DNA from: an uncultured Paracoccaceae bacterium
GTDB lineage: Bacteria; Pseudomonadota; Alphaproteobacteria; Rhodobacterales; Rhodobacteraceae
NCBI GenBank assembly: GCA_947498985.1
Contig: CANMMF010000002.1
Coordinates: 62,001 to 126,000 of the forward strand
Direction: 5' to 3'
DNA: 64,000 nt
Part shown: positions 16,497-26,113 of the stretch, piece by piece
How the letters are laid out: every line of letters begins with the position of its first letter
Numbering within the stretch: position 1 is the first letter of the stretch
Program-made: the position numbers and the translations under genes
Notes under the pieces: model-generated
Databases searched by the model: none
Seen by the model: only the letters and a program-made list of their open reading frames with translations
Told to the model about the DNA's origin: nothing

Positions 16497-17044
16497 GGCG
16501 AAAGAACCTCTTGGGCCAATTGCCCTTGCGGAAAGCCTAGCAAGCGTCCGCGCGCGGGGTCAACGCGGGCAATCCTTACTCCGGGCGCGCATGCGGCATG
16601 TCGGTGGGCCTGGGCGCTGCGGTTCTGCGGCCCTGTCTCCGCCGATCCGGCGGCTGCGCAAAGCGGCAGCATCGGGTCATCGACTGCGACGTCCCGACAG
16701 TCACAAATACGTGCGGTTGGCCTTCGGACCGCGCTGTCGGGCCTGCAACCGACCGGCAGACCCGCGGTCAAGCAAGAGCGCGCCCTTGCACCAAATACCC
16801 CGCGAACCTGTCGCCATCCTCAGGCTCCGCGCGGTGCACCCCCAAAAAGCCGGTGACGGGCGTCGCTGCAAAGAGATCCCATATTGCATGAGCCGCGATC
16901 CGGGCCGAGACACAGGCTATCGCGGGAAATCGCGCATGGGACACCGGCAAGCGCAGGCACCCCCTCTCGCCCGAGGGTCTCGCGGCTTGACAGCCCCTGC
17001 CTGCGCCCGCATGAAGCGCCCGGTAAGGGCGCAAAGGGCAGGCC
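16497..17044. other. Long gap before lepB
   Basis: About 550 GC-rich bases between the divergent protease and lepB genes. It must hold both promoters. Several overlapping frames cross it on both strands, none with a start and composition I can support; one minus-strand frame around 16768-16950 has a short protein-like segment. In related genomes acpS and pdxJ often precede lepB, from memory; neither is here. No structured RNA recognised. Confidence 0.45.
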
Positions 17045-17881
17045 ATGGCGAGCGAGACGAAACGAAGCGGCGGTGTCATCGACACGATCAAGACGATTGT
17101 CTACGCGCTGCTGATCGCGGGCATCTTCCGCACGCTGTTTTTCCAGCCCTTCTGGATCCCCTCCGGGTCGATGAAGGACACGCTGCTGATCGGCGATTTC
17201 CTGTTCGTCAACAAGATGGCCTACGGCTATTCCTACGCCTCCTGCCCGTCGGTGATCATCCCCTCCATCGGGCTCAACATCGACGCGCAGGACGTCTGCG
17301 GCGTGTTTGACGGCGACAACGGGCGGCTCTTCGGCAGCACGCCCGAGCGCGGCGATGTCGCGGTGTTCCGCCATCCCGTCACCGGGCGCGATTTCATCAA
17401 GCGTGTGGTCGGCATGCCCGGCGAACGCATCCAGATGAAGGCTGGGGTTCTGCATATCAACGACACGCCCGTGCAGCTTGAGCCCGCGGGCAGCTTTGAC
17501 GAGGTCGCCGCCCCGCAAGGCCCGCAGCGCCTGCGTCCGCGCTGCGAAAACGGCCCCGTCGGCGAGGGCGGCACCTGCTCGAAGTCGCGCTTTACCGAAA
17601 CCCTGCCGGGCGGGCACAGCCATTCGGTGCTCAACATCGCCAATCAGGGCTCTGACAACACGCAGGTCTATACCGTGCCCGAGGGGCATTATTTCATGAT
17701 GGGCGACAACCGCGACAACTCGTCTGACAGCCGCGTGCCGACGCTGGTCGGCGGCGTGGGCTTTGTGCCGTTCGAGAACCTCGTGGGCCGCGCCGACCGG
17801 GTTGTGTTCTCCTCCGCCGGACGCTCGATGCTGTTCTTCTGGACGTGGCGCGGCGACCGGTTCTTCGAAAAGATCAAATGA
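17045..17881 (+). CDS. lepB: Signal peptidase I
   Basis: A 278-residue inner-membrane protease that cleaves Sec signal peptides from exported proteins. An N-terminal transmembrane anchor ([19 protein letters not shown]) leads to box B with the nucleophilic serine in [16 protein letters not shown]. The catalytic lysine is in the [14 protein letters not shown] box, and the C-terminal box [18 protein letters not shown] is complete. The middle region contains an insertion with a cysteine pair that is usual for this family in alphaproteobacteria. The stop codon overlaps the rnc start (ATGA), so lepB and rnc are coupled. Confidence 0.96.
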   Translation: MASETKRSGGVIDTIKTIVYALLIAGIFRTLFFQPFWIPSGSMKDTLLIGDFLFVNKMAYGYSYASCPSVIIPSIGLNIDAQDVCGVFDGDNGRLFGSTPERGDVAVFRHPVTGRDFIKRVVGMPGERIQMKAGVLHINDTPVQLEPAGSFDEVAAPQGPQRLRPRCENGPVGEGGTCSKSRFTETLPGGHSHSVLNIANQGSDNTQVYTVPEGHYFMMGDNRDNSSDSRVPTLVGGVGFVPFENLVGRADRVVFSSAGRSMLFFWTWRGDRFFEKIK

Positions 17882-18561
17882 AACTCTCGGCGGAGCTGAA
17901 GGCCCTGCAGGACCGGATGGGGCATCGCTTCGCCGATCCGCGGCTTCTGGTCACCGCCGTCACCCACAGTTCGATGTCCGGCCCCGGGCGCGCCGACAAT
18001 CAGCGGATGGAATTTCTCGGCGACCGGGTTCTGGGCCTGGTGATGGCCGAAGCGCTGCTGAAAGCCGACCGCGACGCCGCCGAGGGGCTTCTGGCGCCGC
18101 GGTTCAACGCGCTGGTGCGCAAGGAAACCTGTGCCGATGTCGCCCGCGAGATCGGTCTGGGCGACGCGCTGAAGCTGGGCCGGTCAGAGATGATGTCCGG
18201 CGGGCGGCGCAAACAGGCGCTGCTGGGCGACGGCATGGAGGCGGTGATCGCCGCGGTCTATCTCGATAGCGGGTTCGAGGCGGCCCGCGCGCTGATCCTG
18301 CGGCTCTGGGGCACGCGGATCGGATCGGTGGACGAGGACGCCAAGGACCCCAAGACCGCGCTGCAGGAATGGGCGCAGGCGCGCGGGCTGCAGCCGCCGT
18401 CCTATGACGAGACCGCCCGCACCGGCCCAGATCACGCGCCGGTCTTCACCATCGCCGCGCGGCTGTCATCGGGTGAAAGCGCGCAGGCCACCGCCGGCAA
18501 CAAGCGGCAGGCCGAACAGGCCGCCGCCAAGGCGCTGCTCGCGACGCTGAGCGACAGCTGA
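17878..18561 (+). CDS. rnc: Ribonuclease III
   Basis: A 227-residue endonuclease that cuts double-stranded RNA, including rRNA precursors. The catalytic domain carries the signature [14 protein letters not shown] near residue 42 and the second acidic site [18 protein letters not shown] near residue 118. The double-stranded-RNA-binding domain spans about residues 155-225 ([12 protein letters not shown], then [18 protein letters not shown]). The ATG at 17878 overlaps the lepB stop; it is the family start, and an upstream in-frame start at 17845 lies inside lepB. Era follows after 256 bases. Confidence 0.96.
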   Translation: MKLSAELKALQDRMGHRFADPRLLVTAVTHSSMSGPGRADNQRMEFLGDRVLGLVMAEALLKADRDAAEGLLAPRFNALVRKETCADVAREIGLGDALKLGRSEMMSGGRRKQALLGDGMEAVIAAVYLDSGFEAARALILRLWGTRIGSVDEDAKDPKTALQEWAQARGLQPPSYDETARTGPDHAPVFTIAARLSSGESAQATAGNKRQAEQAAAKALLATLSDS

Positions 18562-18817
18562 CGGCACCCTTCGATTTGGGCTGGCCCAGCCGTTCGGGGT
18601 TCCGATCCGCCAGTCTGTCTCAGCCGGAAACTGACGTTCCTGCCCACTCGCGGGATCTGATCCGGCGTCACAAGGCGCTTGCCGGGCCTTGACCCCGCCC
18701 CGCAGGCTTGCCGCCGCAAATACCGGCCCGCGCCACACGCGATCCGCAATCCCTCTGGCCCCAGCGCGGAAAACCCGCTAAAGCGCAGCCTTCCATGTTC
18801 ACGAAAGCCACAGTCAC

Positions 18818-19720
18818 ATGACCACACGCGCCGGTTTCGTCGCTCTGATCGGAGAGCCCAATGCGGGCAAGTCGACGCTCACCAACCGGATGGTGGGCGC
18901 CAAGGTCAGCATCGTGACGCACAAGGTCCAGACCACCCGCGCGCGCATCCGCGGCGTCGCCATCGAGGGTGACGCGCAGATCGTCTTTGTCGACACGCCG
19001 GGGCTTTTTGCGCCGAAACGGCGGCTCGACCGCGCCATGGTCGCCGCCGCCTGGAGCGGTGCCGCGGATGCCGATATCACCGTGCTGCTGGTCGAGGCGC
19101 ATCGCGGCATCACCGATGGCGTCAGCCGCATCCTCGACGGGCTGGCCGATCTCAGGGGCCGCAAGATCGCGCTGGCGATCAACAAGATCGACCGCGTCGA
19201 GGCGCCGGTGCTGCTGAAGCTGACCGAGGATCTGAACGCGCGCTACGCGTTCGAGCGCAGCTTCATGATCTCCGCCGAAAAGGGCCACGGCGTCGACGAT
19301 CTGCGCAGATGGCTGGCCGGGGAACTGCCCGAAGGCCCCTGGCTTTACCCCGAAGACCAGATCGCCGATCTGCCGCTGCGCATGATCGCCGCCGAGATGA
19401 CCCGCGAGAAGCTGACCCTGCGTCTGCACCAGGAACTGCCCTACCAGCTCACCGTCGAGACCGAGAGCTGGGACGAACGCAAGGACGGCTCTGCGCGCAT
19501 CGACCAGGTGGTCTATGTCGCCCGCGACGGCCACAAGGGCATCCTGCTCGGCCATCGCGGCGAGACGATAAAGGCGGTCTCCAAAGCCGCGCGCGAAGAG
19601 CTGGAGACGTTCCTGGGCCGCAAGATCCACCTCTTCTTGCAGGTAAAGGTGCGGCCCAACTGGCTGGAAGAGGCGGAGCGCTACTCCGAAATGGGCCTCG
19701 ATTTCCGCGATGGCGCCTGA
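18818..19720 (+). CDS. era: GTPase Era
   Basis: A 300-residue GTPase that binds 16S rRNA and helps assemble the 30S subunit. GTP-binding motifs are all present: GEPNAGKST (P-loop), TTRARIRG, DTPG and NKID. The C-terminal KH RNA-binding domain has the expected HKGILLGHRGETIKAVSKAA stretch. Standard length. Its last 40 bases overlap a possible small gene on the opposite strand. Confidence 0.96.
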   Translation: MTTRAGFVALIGEPNAGKSTLTNRMVGAKVSIVTHKVQTTRARIRGVAIEGDAQIVFVDTPGLFAPKRRLDRAMVAAAWSGAADADITVLLVEAHRGITDGVSRILDGLADLRGRKIALAINKIDRVEAPVLLKLTEDLNARYAFERSFMISAEKGHGVDDLRRWLAGELPEGPWLYPEDQIADLPLRMIAAEMTREKLTLRLHQELPYQLTVETESWDERKDGSARIDQVVYVARDGHKGILLGHRGETIKAVSKAAREELETFLGRKIHLFLQVKVRPNWLEEAERYSEMGLDFRDGA

Positions 19721-19908
19721 GCGGCGCGGCAGGCGCGGCGCGCCTGCGACGCCCAGATCATGCCGGCCAGCGCCAGCGCGCCGCCGGTCACCATCTGGTA
19801 AGGATCCGCAACCAGCCGTTCCTGCAGGAACACGCGCAGGAGGATCAGCGCAATGCCCGCCCCCATCAGCATGCGTGCGATCACAATGGCGCGCCGGGAC
19901 AGGATCAT
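19681..19908 (-). CDS. Possible small membrane protein, antisense to era end
   Basis: A 75-residue frame reading MILSRRAIVIARMLMGAG, with two hydrophobic segments (ARMLMGAGIALILLRVFL and MVTGGALALAGMIWAS) and a basic tail. It overlaps the last 40 bases of era on the other strand. The two clean transmembrane helices with positive flanks make it believable, but no family is recognised and the tail antisense to era is arbitrary in composition. Confidence 0.45.
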   Translation of the reverse strand: MILSRRAIVIARMLMGAGIALILLRVFLQERLVADPYQMVTGGALALAGMIWASQARRACRAAQAPSRKSRPISE

Positions 19909-20002
19909 CGGGGTCTCCAAAACATCTGTTCGAAAAAATCAGGCTCAATTGCTGTCTGTCTAGCCGCTCCGGAGCGCGGGCGCCCAGTCCGGAATACCCG
20001 AC

Positions 20003-20326
20003 ATGCGCTTGACCGCCCGCTTCTGGGTCGATGCCTATCTGGGCCGCTTGCGGCTGCACGACATCCCGGCCTTCGTGACCGCGCATGGCGATGACACCGG
20101 CGGCGCGGTGCTGGTCAAGCTCAACACGCTCGACGGCATGGCCCGCGCTTTCACCCGCGGCTTCGACCTGGAGACCGGCGACCGGATCTGGACCGAGCTC
20201 GCGCAAGGCCCAGAGCCGGAGATCGATGCCCTGATCCGCCGTCAGCAGGGTTTCGACCCCGATCTCTGGGTGATCGAGGTCGAGGACCGCGCCGGACGCC
20301 ACCTGCTGGATGGCGAAGGCCTCTGA
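20003..20326 (+). CDS. DUF1491 family protein
   Basis: A 107-residue conserved protein known mainly from alphaproteobacteria. The family pattern is clear: [20 protein letters not shown] at the start, then [17 protein letters not shown], and the C-terminal [20 protein letters not shown]. Function unknown. It lies between era and recO, the location where I would expect it in this family, and on the same strand. Confidence 0.9.
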   Translation: MRLTARFWVDAYLGRLRLHDIPAFVTAHGDDTGGAVLVKLNTLDGMARAFTRGFDLETGDRIWTELAQGPEPEIDALIRRQQGFDPDLWVIEVEDRAGRHLLDGEGL

Positions 20327-20480
20327 TCCGCTCACCGCCGGAGATGTCGCACACCAGCTGCCCCACGCGCCCGCTGGCGCGGGCCGCCCGAAGGGCGGAC
20401 GCGCCTTATCCTGTGCGCCGCAAGGCGCGCCTTTCTTTCACCCCCTTGCCAGCCCTTGCGGCACGGGCCAGTTTGCCGCC

Positions 20481-21215
20481 ATGGACTGGCGCGACACCGG
20501 CATTCTGCTTTCCACGGCAAAACACGGCGAGACCGCGCTGATCCTCGACGTGTTCACCCCCGATCACGGCCGCCAGACCGGCGTGATGCGCGGCGGCGCC
20601 TCGCGCAAACACGCGGCCTTCCTGCAGCCGGGCGCCCAGCTCGACGTCACATGGCGCGCGCGGCTCGAAGACCATATGGGCGCGTTTCACGCAGAGCCGC
20701 AACGCTCGCGCGCAGCGCAGGCCATGGCCAGCCGGCTGGCGCTGTCGGGGCTGCGCGCGGTCCTCGCGCTGCTGGCCTTCTGCCTGCCCGAACGCGAGCT
20801 GCACGCCCCGCTCTACCGGCGCTCCGAACAGCTGCTCGACCTGCTCGACCAGCCCGATCTCTGGCCGCTGGCCTATCTGCGCTGGGAACTGGCGCTGCTG
20901 GAAGAGATGGGCTTCGGCCTCGACCTGTCCTGCTGCGCCGTCACCGGCGCCACCGAGGGTCTGGCCTATGTCTCGCCGCGCACCGGCCGCGCGGTGACCG
21001 CCAGGGGCGCGGGCGACTGGACCGACCGGCTGCTCGACCTGCCCCCGGTCCTGCTGGGGCAGGGTGCCGCCAGCGACACCGAGATCTTGGACGGGCTCGG
21101 CCTCACCGGCCACTTCCTCGACACAAGGCTTGCACATACCCTGCATGACCGCCCGCTGCCCGCCGCGCGCGCCGGGTTTCTCGACCAGCTGCGCCGCCGC
21201 GCGCAACAGGGCTGA
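20481..21215 (+). CDS. recO: DNA repair protein RecO
   Basis: A 244-residue RecFOR-pathway mediator that loads RecA on single-stranded DNA. The start [20 protein letters not shown] is the usual N-terminus of the OB-fold domain, with [20 protein letters not shown] next. The helical domain follows ([20 protein letters not shown]). The ATG at 20481 is chosen; the frame is open further upstream to 20310 but would overlap DUF1491. The cysteines in LSCCAVTG are part of a reduced zinc-like region. Confidence 0.95.
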   Translation: MDWRDTGILLSTAKHGETALILDVFTPDHGRQTGVMRGGASRKHAAFLQPGAQLDVTWRARLEDHMGAFHAEPQRSRAAQAMASRLALSGLRAVLALLAFCLPERELHAPLYRRSEQLLDLLDQPDLWPLAYLRWELALLEEMGFGLDLSCCAVTGATEGLAYVSPRTGRAVTARGAGDWTDRLLDLPPVLLGQGAASDTEILDGLGLTGHFLDTRLAHTLHDRPLPAARAGFLDQLRRRAQQG

Positions 21216-21285
21216 GCGCCACGATCCACCGCAGCCCGCGCTCTTACCCTTCCCCCCTCACCTGATCCGGGCTAGGAAGGGCGCA

Positions 21286-21951
21286 ATGAAATGGACCCTG
21301 CCCAATATCCTCACCGCGCTCCGGCTGCTGGCCGCACCCGGTCTTGCGGTGATGTTTCTCTATTTCAACCGCCCCTTTGCAGATTGGGCCGCACTGGTCC
21401 TGTTTGTCTCCGCCGCGATCACCGATTGGGTCGACGGCCATCTGGCGCGCAGCTGGAAGCAGGAAACCAAGCTCGGCGCGATGATGGATCCGATCGCCGA
21501 CAAGGCGATGGTGGTGATCGCGTTGATGGTCATCGTCGGTTATTCGTCGATGTCGCCCTGGCTCGTGCTGCCCGCCACCATGATCGTGTTTCGCGAAGTG
21601 GCCGTCTCCGGCCTGCGCGAGTTTCTGGGCGATGTGGCGGGCACTCTGAAAGTCACGCAGCTGGCCAAGTGGAAGACAACCTTGCAGATGATCGCCATCG
21701 CCGTGCTTTTTGCCCAGGGTGTGTTCGAGCATTATCTCGGCATGTCGGTGATCGGCATGGATGACCAGCTGGTGAGCGATATCCTGAGCGGGCGCGAAGA
21801 GGACGTGCTGGGGCTCAACTGGAAATATGCCGGGATGATCTGGTCGGGCAATCTCGGGCTGGCGCTGCTCTGGATCGCCGCGGCGCTGACGCTGATCACC
21901 GGCTGGGATTACTTCCGCAAGGCCGCGCCGCATCTGCGCGAGCCGGGCTGA
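21286..21951 (+). CDS. pgsA: CDP-diacylglycerol--glycerol-3-phosphate 3-phosphatidyltransferase
   Basis: A 221-residue inner-membrane enzyme making phosphatidylglycerol phosphate from CDP-diacylglycerol and glycerol-3-phosphate. The CDP-alcohol phosphotransferase signature D-x2-D-G-x2-A-R-x8-G-x3-D-x3-D is intact in DWVDGHLARSWKQETKLGA followed by MMDPIADK. Several transmembrane segments flank it. The ATG at 21286 has AGGAAGG upstream. A loop near residues 155-185 (GMDDQLVSDILSGREEDVLG) is an insertion relative to short homologues. Confidence 0.95.
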   Translation: MKWTLPNILTALRLLAAPGLAVMFLYFNRPFADWAALVLFVSAAITDWVDGHLARSWKQETKLGAMMDPIADKAMVVIALMVIVGYSSMSPWLVLPATMIVFREVAVSGLREFLGDVAGTLKVTQLAKWKTTLQMIAIAVLFAQGVFEHYLGMSVIGMDDQLVSDILSGREEDVLGLNWKYAGMIWSGNLGLALLWIAAALTLITGWDYFRKAAPHLREPG

Positions 21952-21991
21952 CACGCGGGCCCTCGCGGCCCCGGCAAGGAGGACGAGAATC

Positions 21992-22237
21992 ATGGACGTG
22001 CTTTATTTCGCCTGGGTGCGCGAACGCATCGGCCTGCCGAGCGAAAAGGTCGACACCGGGGCCTCCACCGTGGCGGAACTGGTGGAAGAGCTGCGCGCCC
22101 GCGAGGATCGCTACGCGGTGGCGTTTTCCGACCTCGCCGCATTGCGCGTTGCGGTCGACCAGGAGCTCACCGATTTCGACGCGCCGCTCGACGGGGCGCG
22201 CGAAGTGGCGTTTTTCCCGCCGATGACCGGTGGCTGA
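21992..22237 (+). CDS. moaD: Molybdopterin synthase small subunit MoaD
   Basis: An 81-residue ubiquitin-like protein that carries sulfur as a C-terminal thiocarboxylate for molybdopterin synthesis. It starts MDVLYFAWVRERIG and ends in the required Gly-Gly (FFPPMTGG). AAGGAGG lies upstream of the ATG. moaE follows with almost no spacing, so the two synthase subunits are made together. Confidence 0.95.
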   Translation: MDVLYFAWVRERIGLPSEKVDTGASTVAELVEELRAREDRYAVAFSDLAALRVAVDQELTDFDAPLDGAREVAFFPPMTGG

Positions 22238-22241
22238 CGCC

Positions 22242-22700
22242 ATGCGCCCCGCTGGCGGCATGCAGGTCCGCGTGCAGGAAACTGCGTTCGATTTCGGCGC
22301 GGAGGCCGCGGCTTTTGCCCGCAACCGCACCGATCTTGGCGCCATCGTCACCTTCTCCGGCATTGTGCGCGACGTGGACGGGGGCCTGACGGTCATGGAG
22401 ATCGAGCATTACCCCGGCATGACGGAAAAGGCGCTGGAAAAGATCGCGGCGGAGGCCAGCACCCGCTGGTCGCTGGGTGAGGTTCTGGTCATCCACCGCT
22501 ACGGGCGCATGGGCCCGGGCGAGCAGATCATGATGGTCGCCACCGCCGCCCGGCACCGCAAGGACGCGTTCGAGGCGGCCGAGTACCTCATGGATTACCT
22601 CAAATCCCGCGCGCCGTTCTGGAAAAAAGAGCAGACCGGCCGCGACAGCTCCTGGGTCGCCGCCACCGACGAGGACGAGGACGCGCTCAAGCGCTGGTAA
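22242..22700 (+). CDS. moaE: Molybdopterin synthase catalytic subunit MoaE
   Basis: About 152 residues; with MoaD it converts precursor Z (cPMP) into molybdopterin. Family motifs are visible: GAIVTFSGIVRD, the central IEHYPGMTEKAL, IHRYGRMGPGEQIMMVATAA and the active-site lysine stretch LKSRAPFWKKEQT. The start is uncertain: GTG at 22230 would overlap moaD, ATG at 22242 has a weak GGTGG, and ATG at 22260 best fits the family N-terminus (MQVRVQE). Confidence 0.93.
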   Translation: MRPAGGMQVRVQETAFDFGAEAAAFARNRTDLGAIVTFSGIVRDVDGGLTVMEIEHYPGMTEKALEKIAAEASTRWSLGEVLVIHRYGRMGPGEQIMMVATAARHRKDAFEAAEYLMDYLKSRAPFWKKEQTGRDSSWVAATDEDEDALKRW

Positions 22701-22831
22701 ACGCGCGGGCGCTGTTGCGGGTTCGTCCTGCTCATGGACATCAAGGGGCCGACGGCTCTCGCAGGGCCGCCGCCCGACGCTTGCCATGCGTCCGATGCGG
22801 TCATATCATTTGACCAATTCAGCGAGGCCCC

Positions 22832-23596
22832 ATGCCCTTCCAGCCGGTGCAATCGGATAAACTCTCAGCCGCGGTGATCCGTCAGATCGAACAGCTGATC
22901 CTGCGCGGCGTCTTGCGGCCCGGCGAGCGGTTGCCAGCCGAGCGCGAGCTCTCCGAGCGTCTCGGCGTCTCGCGCCCGTCGCTGCGCGAAGCGGTGGCGG
23001 AACTGGAAACCCGCGGCCTTCTGGAGGCGCGCGCCGGCGCCGGCATTTATGTCACGGATGTGCTGGGCTCGGCCTTCTCAGAGGCGCTCATCGGCCTTTT
23101 TTCCGGCCATGACGAGGCGGTTTTCGACTACCTGTCCTTCCGCCGCGACCTCGAGGGGCTCGCCGCCGAACGCGCCGCCAGTCATGGCACCGACAGCGAT
23201 CTCAAGGTGATCGCCACGATCCTCGACAAGATGCAGACGGCCCATGGCAAGCGCGATCCCACCGAAGAGGCGCAGCTCGACGCCGATTTTCACCTCGCGA
23301 TCATCGAGGCCAGCCATAACGTGATCATGCTGCACATGATGCGCTCGATGTATCAGCTGCTGCGCGAAGGCGTGTTCTACAACCGTCAGGTCATGTTCAA
23401 GCAGCGCGCCACGCGCTCCACGCTGCTGGACCAGCACCGCGCGATCAACGCGGCGCTGCAGGCCCGCGACGGGGCCGCGGCACGCGCCGCCGTCGAAACC
23501 CATCTGAACTTCGTCGAGGCCGCCCTCTTTGCCGACCGCAAGGCAGAGGCGCATGAGGCGGTTGCCAGGCAGCGACTGCAGCGCGAGCTGCGCTGA
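22832..23596 (+). CDS. FadR/PdhR-like GntR-family regulator (FCD domain)
   Basis: A 254-residue transcription regulator. The N-terminal winged helix is textbook GntR (LRPGERLPAERELSERLGVS then RPSLREAVAELETRGLLEAR). Residues about 90-235 form the all-helical FCD ligand-binding domain (FRRDLEGLAAERA, AQLDADFHLAIIEASHN, LDQHRAINAALQARD), where acidic and histidine residues usually bind metal and a carboxylic acid. The half-site TTTGACCAATT lies 15-30 bases before the start and may be autoregulatory. No metabolic operon sits beside it, so its ligand cannot be inferred. Confidence 0.9.
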   Translation: MPFQPVQSDKLSAAVIRQIEQLILRGVLRPGERLPAERELSERLGVSRPSLREAVAELETRGLLEARAGAGIYVTDVLGSAFSEALIGLFSGHDEAVFDYLSFRRDLEGLAAERAASHGTDSDLKVIATILDKMQTAHGKRDPTEEAQLDADFHLAIIEASHNVIMLHMMRSMYQLLREGVFYNRQVMFKQRATRSTLLDQHRAINAALQARDGAAARAAVETHLNFVEAALFADRKAEAHEAVARQRLQRELR

Positions 23597-23606
23597 GCCC
23601 TCCGGC

Positions 23607-24368
23607 TCAGAACATCGCGCAATCGGCGCCCGGCGGCAGCGGCGCGCTGCCGGGCGGCAGCGTCGGCGTGTAATCGAACGCCGCGATCTTCGCACCGCTG
23701 TCAAACGCGATGAAAAGCTGGTTGGAGCCGGGCCGGATCGCGATCCCCTCCGGATCGACGCCGTATTCAATGAGCGACGCGGTGGCCAGAAGCTGCCCGC
23801 CCGCGTCGAACTCGTACAGGCTGTTGCTGCCTTCCCAGTCGTCGACAATCAGCAGATGTCCGGTGCGCGGATCGCGCGCGATGCCCTGCGCCTCAGTCAG
23901 TGGCGGGTCGAGCGTGGTGGTGTCGATGCGCCGGATCAGCGTGCCGTCCGGGCTGAGCCAGCTCAGCCATTCGGGATCGTCCTCGACGGTGATCAGGCTG
24001 CCATCGCCATCGATGGCAAGGCCTTCGGTATCGGCCCAGCCGGTTGACGTGCGGAACGGTGCGCCCAATGCGCGTCCATCCTTGCCGATCCGCTGAAAAC
24101 TGCCCATGCCGTCCGCCACCAGCAGATCGTTGCCTTCCAGCGTGACCGCCTTGATCCGCCCCAGATCCGAGCCGATGCGCCTCAGCTCCAGACCGTCCAG
24201 CGTGACGAGAATGATCTCCGGCCCTTCATTGGCAATCCAGAGCCCGCAAAAGGCCGGATCGTAGTCAAGGCTCGCAGGCCGGTCGAGATCGTAGATCGCC
24301 GTCATCCGCAGATCGAGTGCCATCGCAGGCGCGGCAAGACAAAAGGCGAGTGAGACGATGCGCAGCAT
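23607..24368 (-). CDS. Secreted SdiA-regulated/phytase-like beta-propeller protein
   Basis: A 253-residue protein with a signal peptide (MLRIVSLAFCLAAPAMA). The mature part has repeated propeller-like blades: LDRPASLDYDPAFCGLWIAN, GRIKAVTLEGNDLLVADGMG, DTEGLAIDGDGSLITVEDDP, AQGIARDPRTGHLLIVDDWE, DPEGIAIRPGSNQLFIAFDS. This pattern fits the SdiA-regulated / esterase-like phytase superfamily. Likely periplasmic. It converges with the FCD regulator (10 bases between stops). No enzymatic residues can be assigned with confidence. Confidence 0.75.
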   Translation of the reverse strand: MLRIVSLAFCLAAPAMALDLRMTAIYDLDRPASLDYDPAFCGLWIANEGPEIILVTLDGLELRRIGSDLGRIKAVTLEGNDLLVADGMGSFQRIGKDGRALGAPFRTSTGWADTEGLAIDGDGSLITVEDDPEWLSWLSPDGTLIRRIDTTTLDPPLTEAQGIARDPRTGHLLIVDDWEGSNSLYEFDAGGQLLATASLIEYGVDPEGIAIRPGSNQLFIAFDSGAKIAAFDYTPTLPPGSAPLPPGADCAMF

Positions 24369-24520
24369 GCTGAAAACCTAGCGCATCCCGCGCGCCGGAC
24401 GACCGGGAATTTCGCCGCCCCTGCTCAAAGATGGCCCTCATCAGCCACCGCGCAGCCTCGTTGACCGGAAATGCGGCGCTTTTGAGCTGGCGTTACCCTT
24501 CGCCGCACCTCCCGAGACCC

Positions 24521-24600
24521 GTTTCTTCGGGCCGGACATCCCTCGAGGTATCCTGGGGGTATTGGGGGGTATGGGGGGCTTGCCCCTCAGCCGGTCGGCG
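24521..24600. repeat. Gene-end dispersed repeat, copy A
   Basis: Begins GTTTCTTCGGGCCGGACATC, continues through G-rich runs to a GGGGC-TT-GCCCC hairpin and CGGTCGGCGCGCC. Related copies follow at 29081 and 58461, each at the 3' end of genes. It lies inside the 390-base gap between the propeller gene and amtB; the rest of that gap holds no gene, only the amtB terminator. Confidence 0.55.
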
Positions 24601-24699
24601 CGCCAACGGCGCGTCGATCCCACTGAAACAGCGCGAGACCAAACCAGGCATACGCCTGACCGCCTGAGGCCCACCCGGCCCCATACCTGGCGCATCCAC

Positions 24700-24729
24700 A
24701 AAAAAGACCCGGGCGCGCACGCCCGGGTC
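24700..24729 (-). terminator. Intrinsic terminator of glnK-amtB
   Basis: A perfect ten-base-pair stem GACCCGGGCG-CGCA-CGCCCGGGTC (24706-24729) with six T residues on the minus strand directly after it. It lies 31 bases beyond the amtB stop. Confidence 0.9.
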
Positions 24730-24759
24730 AGGATCACGAGATCCGGCTTGAAGGAACGA

Positions 24760-26082
24760 TCAGCCCTTGCCGAAGTCGGGATAGGCCTCCATGCCGAGCT
24801 CGGACATGTCGAGCCCGTTGATCTCGGATTCCTCATCGACGCGGATGCCCATGGTCACTTTCAGGATCATCCAGACAACGAAGGACGAGATGAAGACAAA
24901 GGCGCCGATGGCCACGATCCCGAGGATCTGCGCACCCCAGTTGCCGGTGTAGAAAGCCACCGCCAGCGTGCCCCAGATGCCCGCGATCAGGTGCACCGGG
25001 ATGGCGCCGACCACGTCGTCGATCTTCATGCGGTCCAGCATCGGCACGGTGAAGACCACGATCACACCGCCGATCCCGCCGGTGAGCAGCGCACCGAAAA
25101 GCGACGGCGCCAGCGGCTCTGCGGTGATCGACACCAGACCGGCCAGCGCGCCGTTCAGCGTCATGGTGAGGTCCGGCTTCTTGTACATCACCTGCGTCAG
25201 CAGCAGAGCTGCCACCGCACCGGCCGCTGCGGCCATGTTGGTGTTGGCAAAGATCCGGCTGACGTCGGTCACGTCGCCGACGGTGCCCATCGCCAGCTGC
25301 GAGCCACCGTTGAAGCCGAACCAGCCGAGCCACAGGATGAACGTGCCCAGCGTCGCCAGAGCGAGGTTGGAACCCGGCATCGGCACGGTGCGGCCATCCT
25401 TGTACTTGCCGATCCGCGGCCCGAGGATAATCGCGCCAGCCAGAGCAGCAAATCCGCCCGCCGCATGCACCAGGGTGGAGCCCGCAAAGTCGGAGAAGCC
25501 TGCTTCGGACAGCCAGCCGCCGCCCCACTGCCAGGATGCCTCGATCGGGTAGATCAGGCCGGTCAGCACCGCGACGAAGATCAGGAACGGCCAGAGCTTG
25601 ATGCGCTCGGCCAATGTGCCCGACACGATGGACGCGGTGGTGGCACAGAACATCAGCTGGAAGAAGAAGTCCGACCCGGCAGAGGCATAATCCAGCGCCG
25701 CGGCCCCGGCCTCGAGCCCCACCGGCTCAAGCGAAGTGACGGCAAAGAACGGGCCCAGCCAGCCTTCGATCAGCCATTCGGCGGGGTACATGATGCCAAA
25801 GCCGATCAGCCAGTACATGATCGCCGCGATGGAGAAGAGCGCGATGTTCTTGGTCAGCTGCATCGTGACGTTCTTGGACCGCACGAGACCGGCTTCGAGC
25901 ATGGCAAAGCCCGCCGCCATCCAGAACACCAGAAAGCCGCCGATCAGAAAGAGCAGCGTGGTGAAGATATAGGGGTTGATGTCGGGGGCAGCCTCGGCAG
26001 CTGCCTCGGCCTCCTGCGCCATGCCGAGGCTCGGCAGGGCCACCAGCAAAACGGCCGGTGCAAGTGTCTTGAGAAGCGTCAT
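24760..26082 (-). CDS. amtB: Ammonium transporter AmtB
   Basis: A 440-residue inner-membrane ammonium channel/transporter with a cleavable signal (LLVALPSLGMAQEAEA) and about eleven transmembrane helices. Signatures include FWMAAGFAMLEAGLVRSKN, the ammonium-family motif DFAGSTLVHAAGGFAALAGA with the pore histidine, and the second pore histidine in GAIPVHLIAGIWGTLAV. The ATG at 26082 is used, with AAAGGAA upstream. It is the second gene after glnK (31 bases apart), and GlnK is known to plug AmtB under nitrogen sufficiency. A clear terminator follows. Confidence 0.95.
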   Translation of the reverse strand: MTLLKTLAPAVLLVALPSLGMAQEAEAAAEAAPDINPYIFTTLLFLIGGFLVFWMAAGFAMLEAGLVRSKNVTMQLTKNIALFSIAAIMYWLIGFGIMYPAEWLIEGWLGPFFAVTSLEPVGLEAGAAALDYASAGSDFFFQLMFCATTASIVSGTLAERIKLWPFLIFVAVLTGLIYPIEASWQWGGGWLSEAGFSDFAGSTLVHAAGGFAALAGAIILGPRIGKYKDGRTVPMPGSNLALATLGTFILWLGWFGFNGGSQLAMGTVGDVTDVSRIFANTNMAAAAGAVAALLLTQVMYKKPDLTMTLNGALAGLVSITAEPLAPSLFGALLTGGIGGVIVVFTVPMLDRMKIDDVVGAIPVHLIAGIWGTLAVAFYTGNWGAQILGIVAIGAFVFISSFVVWMILKVTMGIRVDEESEINGLDMSELGMEAYPDFGKG

Positions 26083-26113
26083 TGCTTGGGGTTCCTTTCG
26101 TCTCATGCCGCTC

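Noticed and set aside
16768-17091. Minus-strand protein upstream of lepB
   Set aside because: Only a short segment looks protein-like; most of the frame is arginine/alanine-rich and it overlaps the lepB start.
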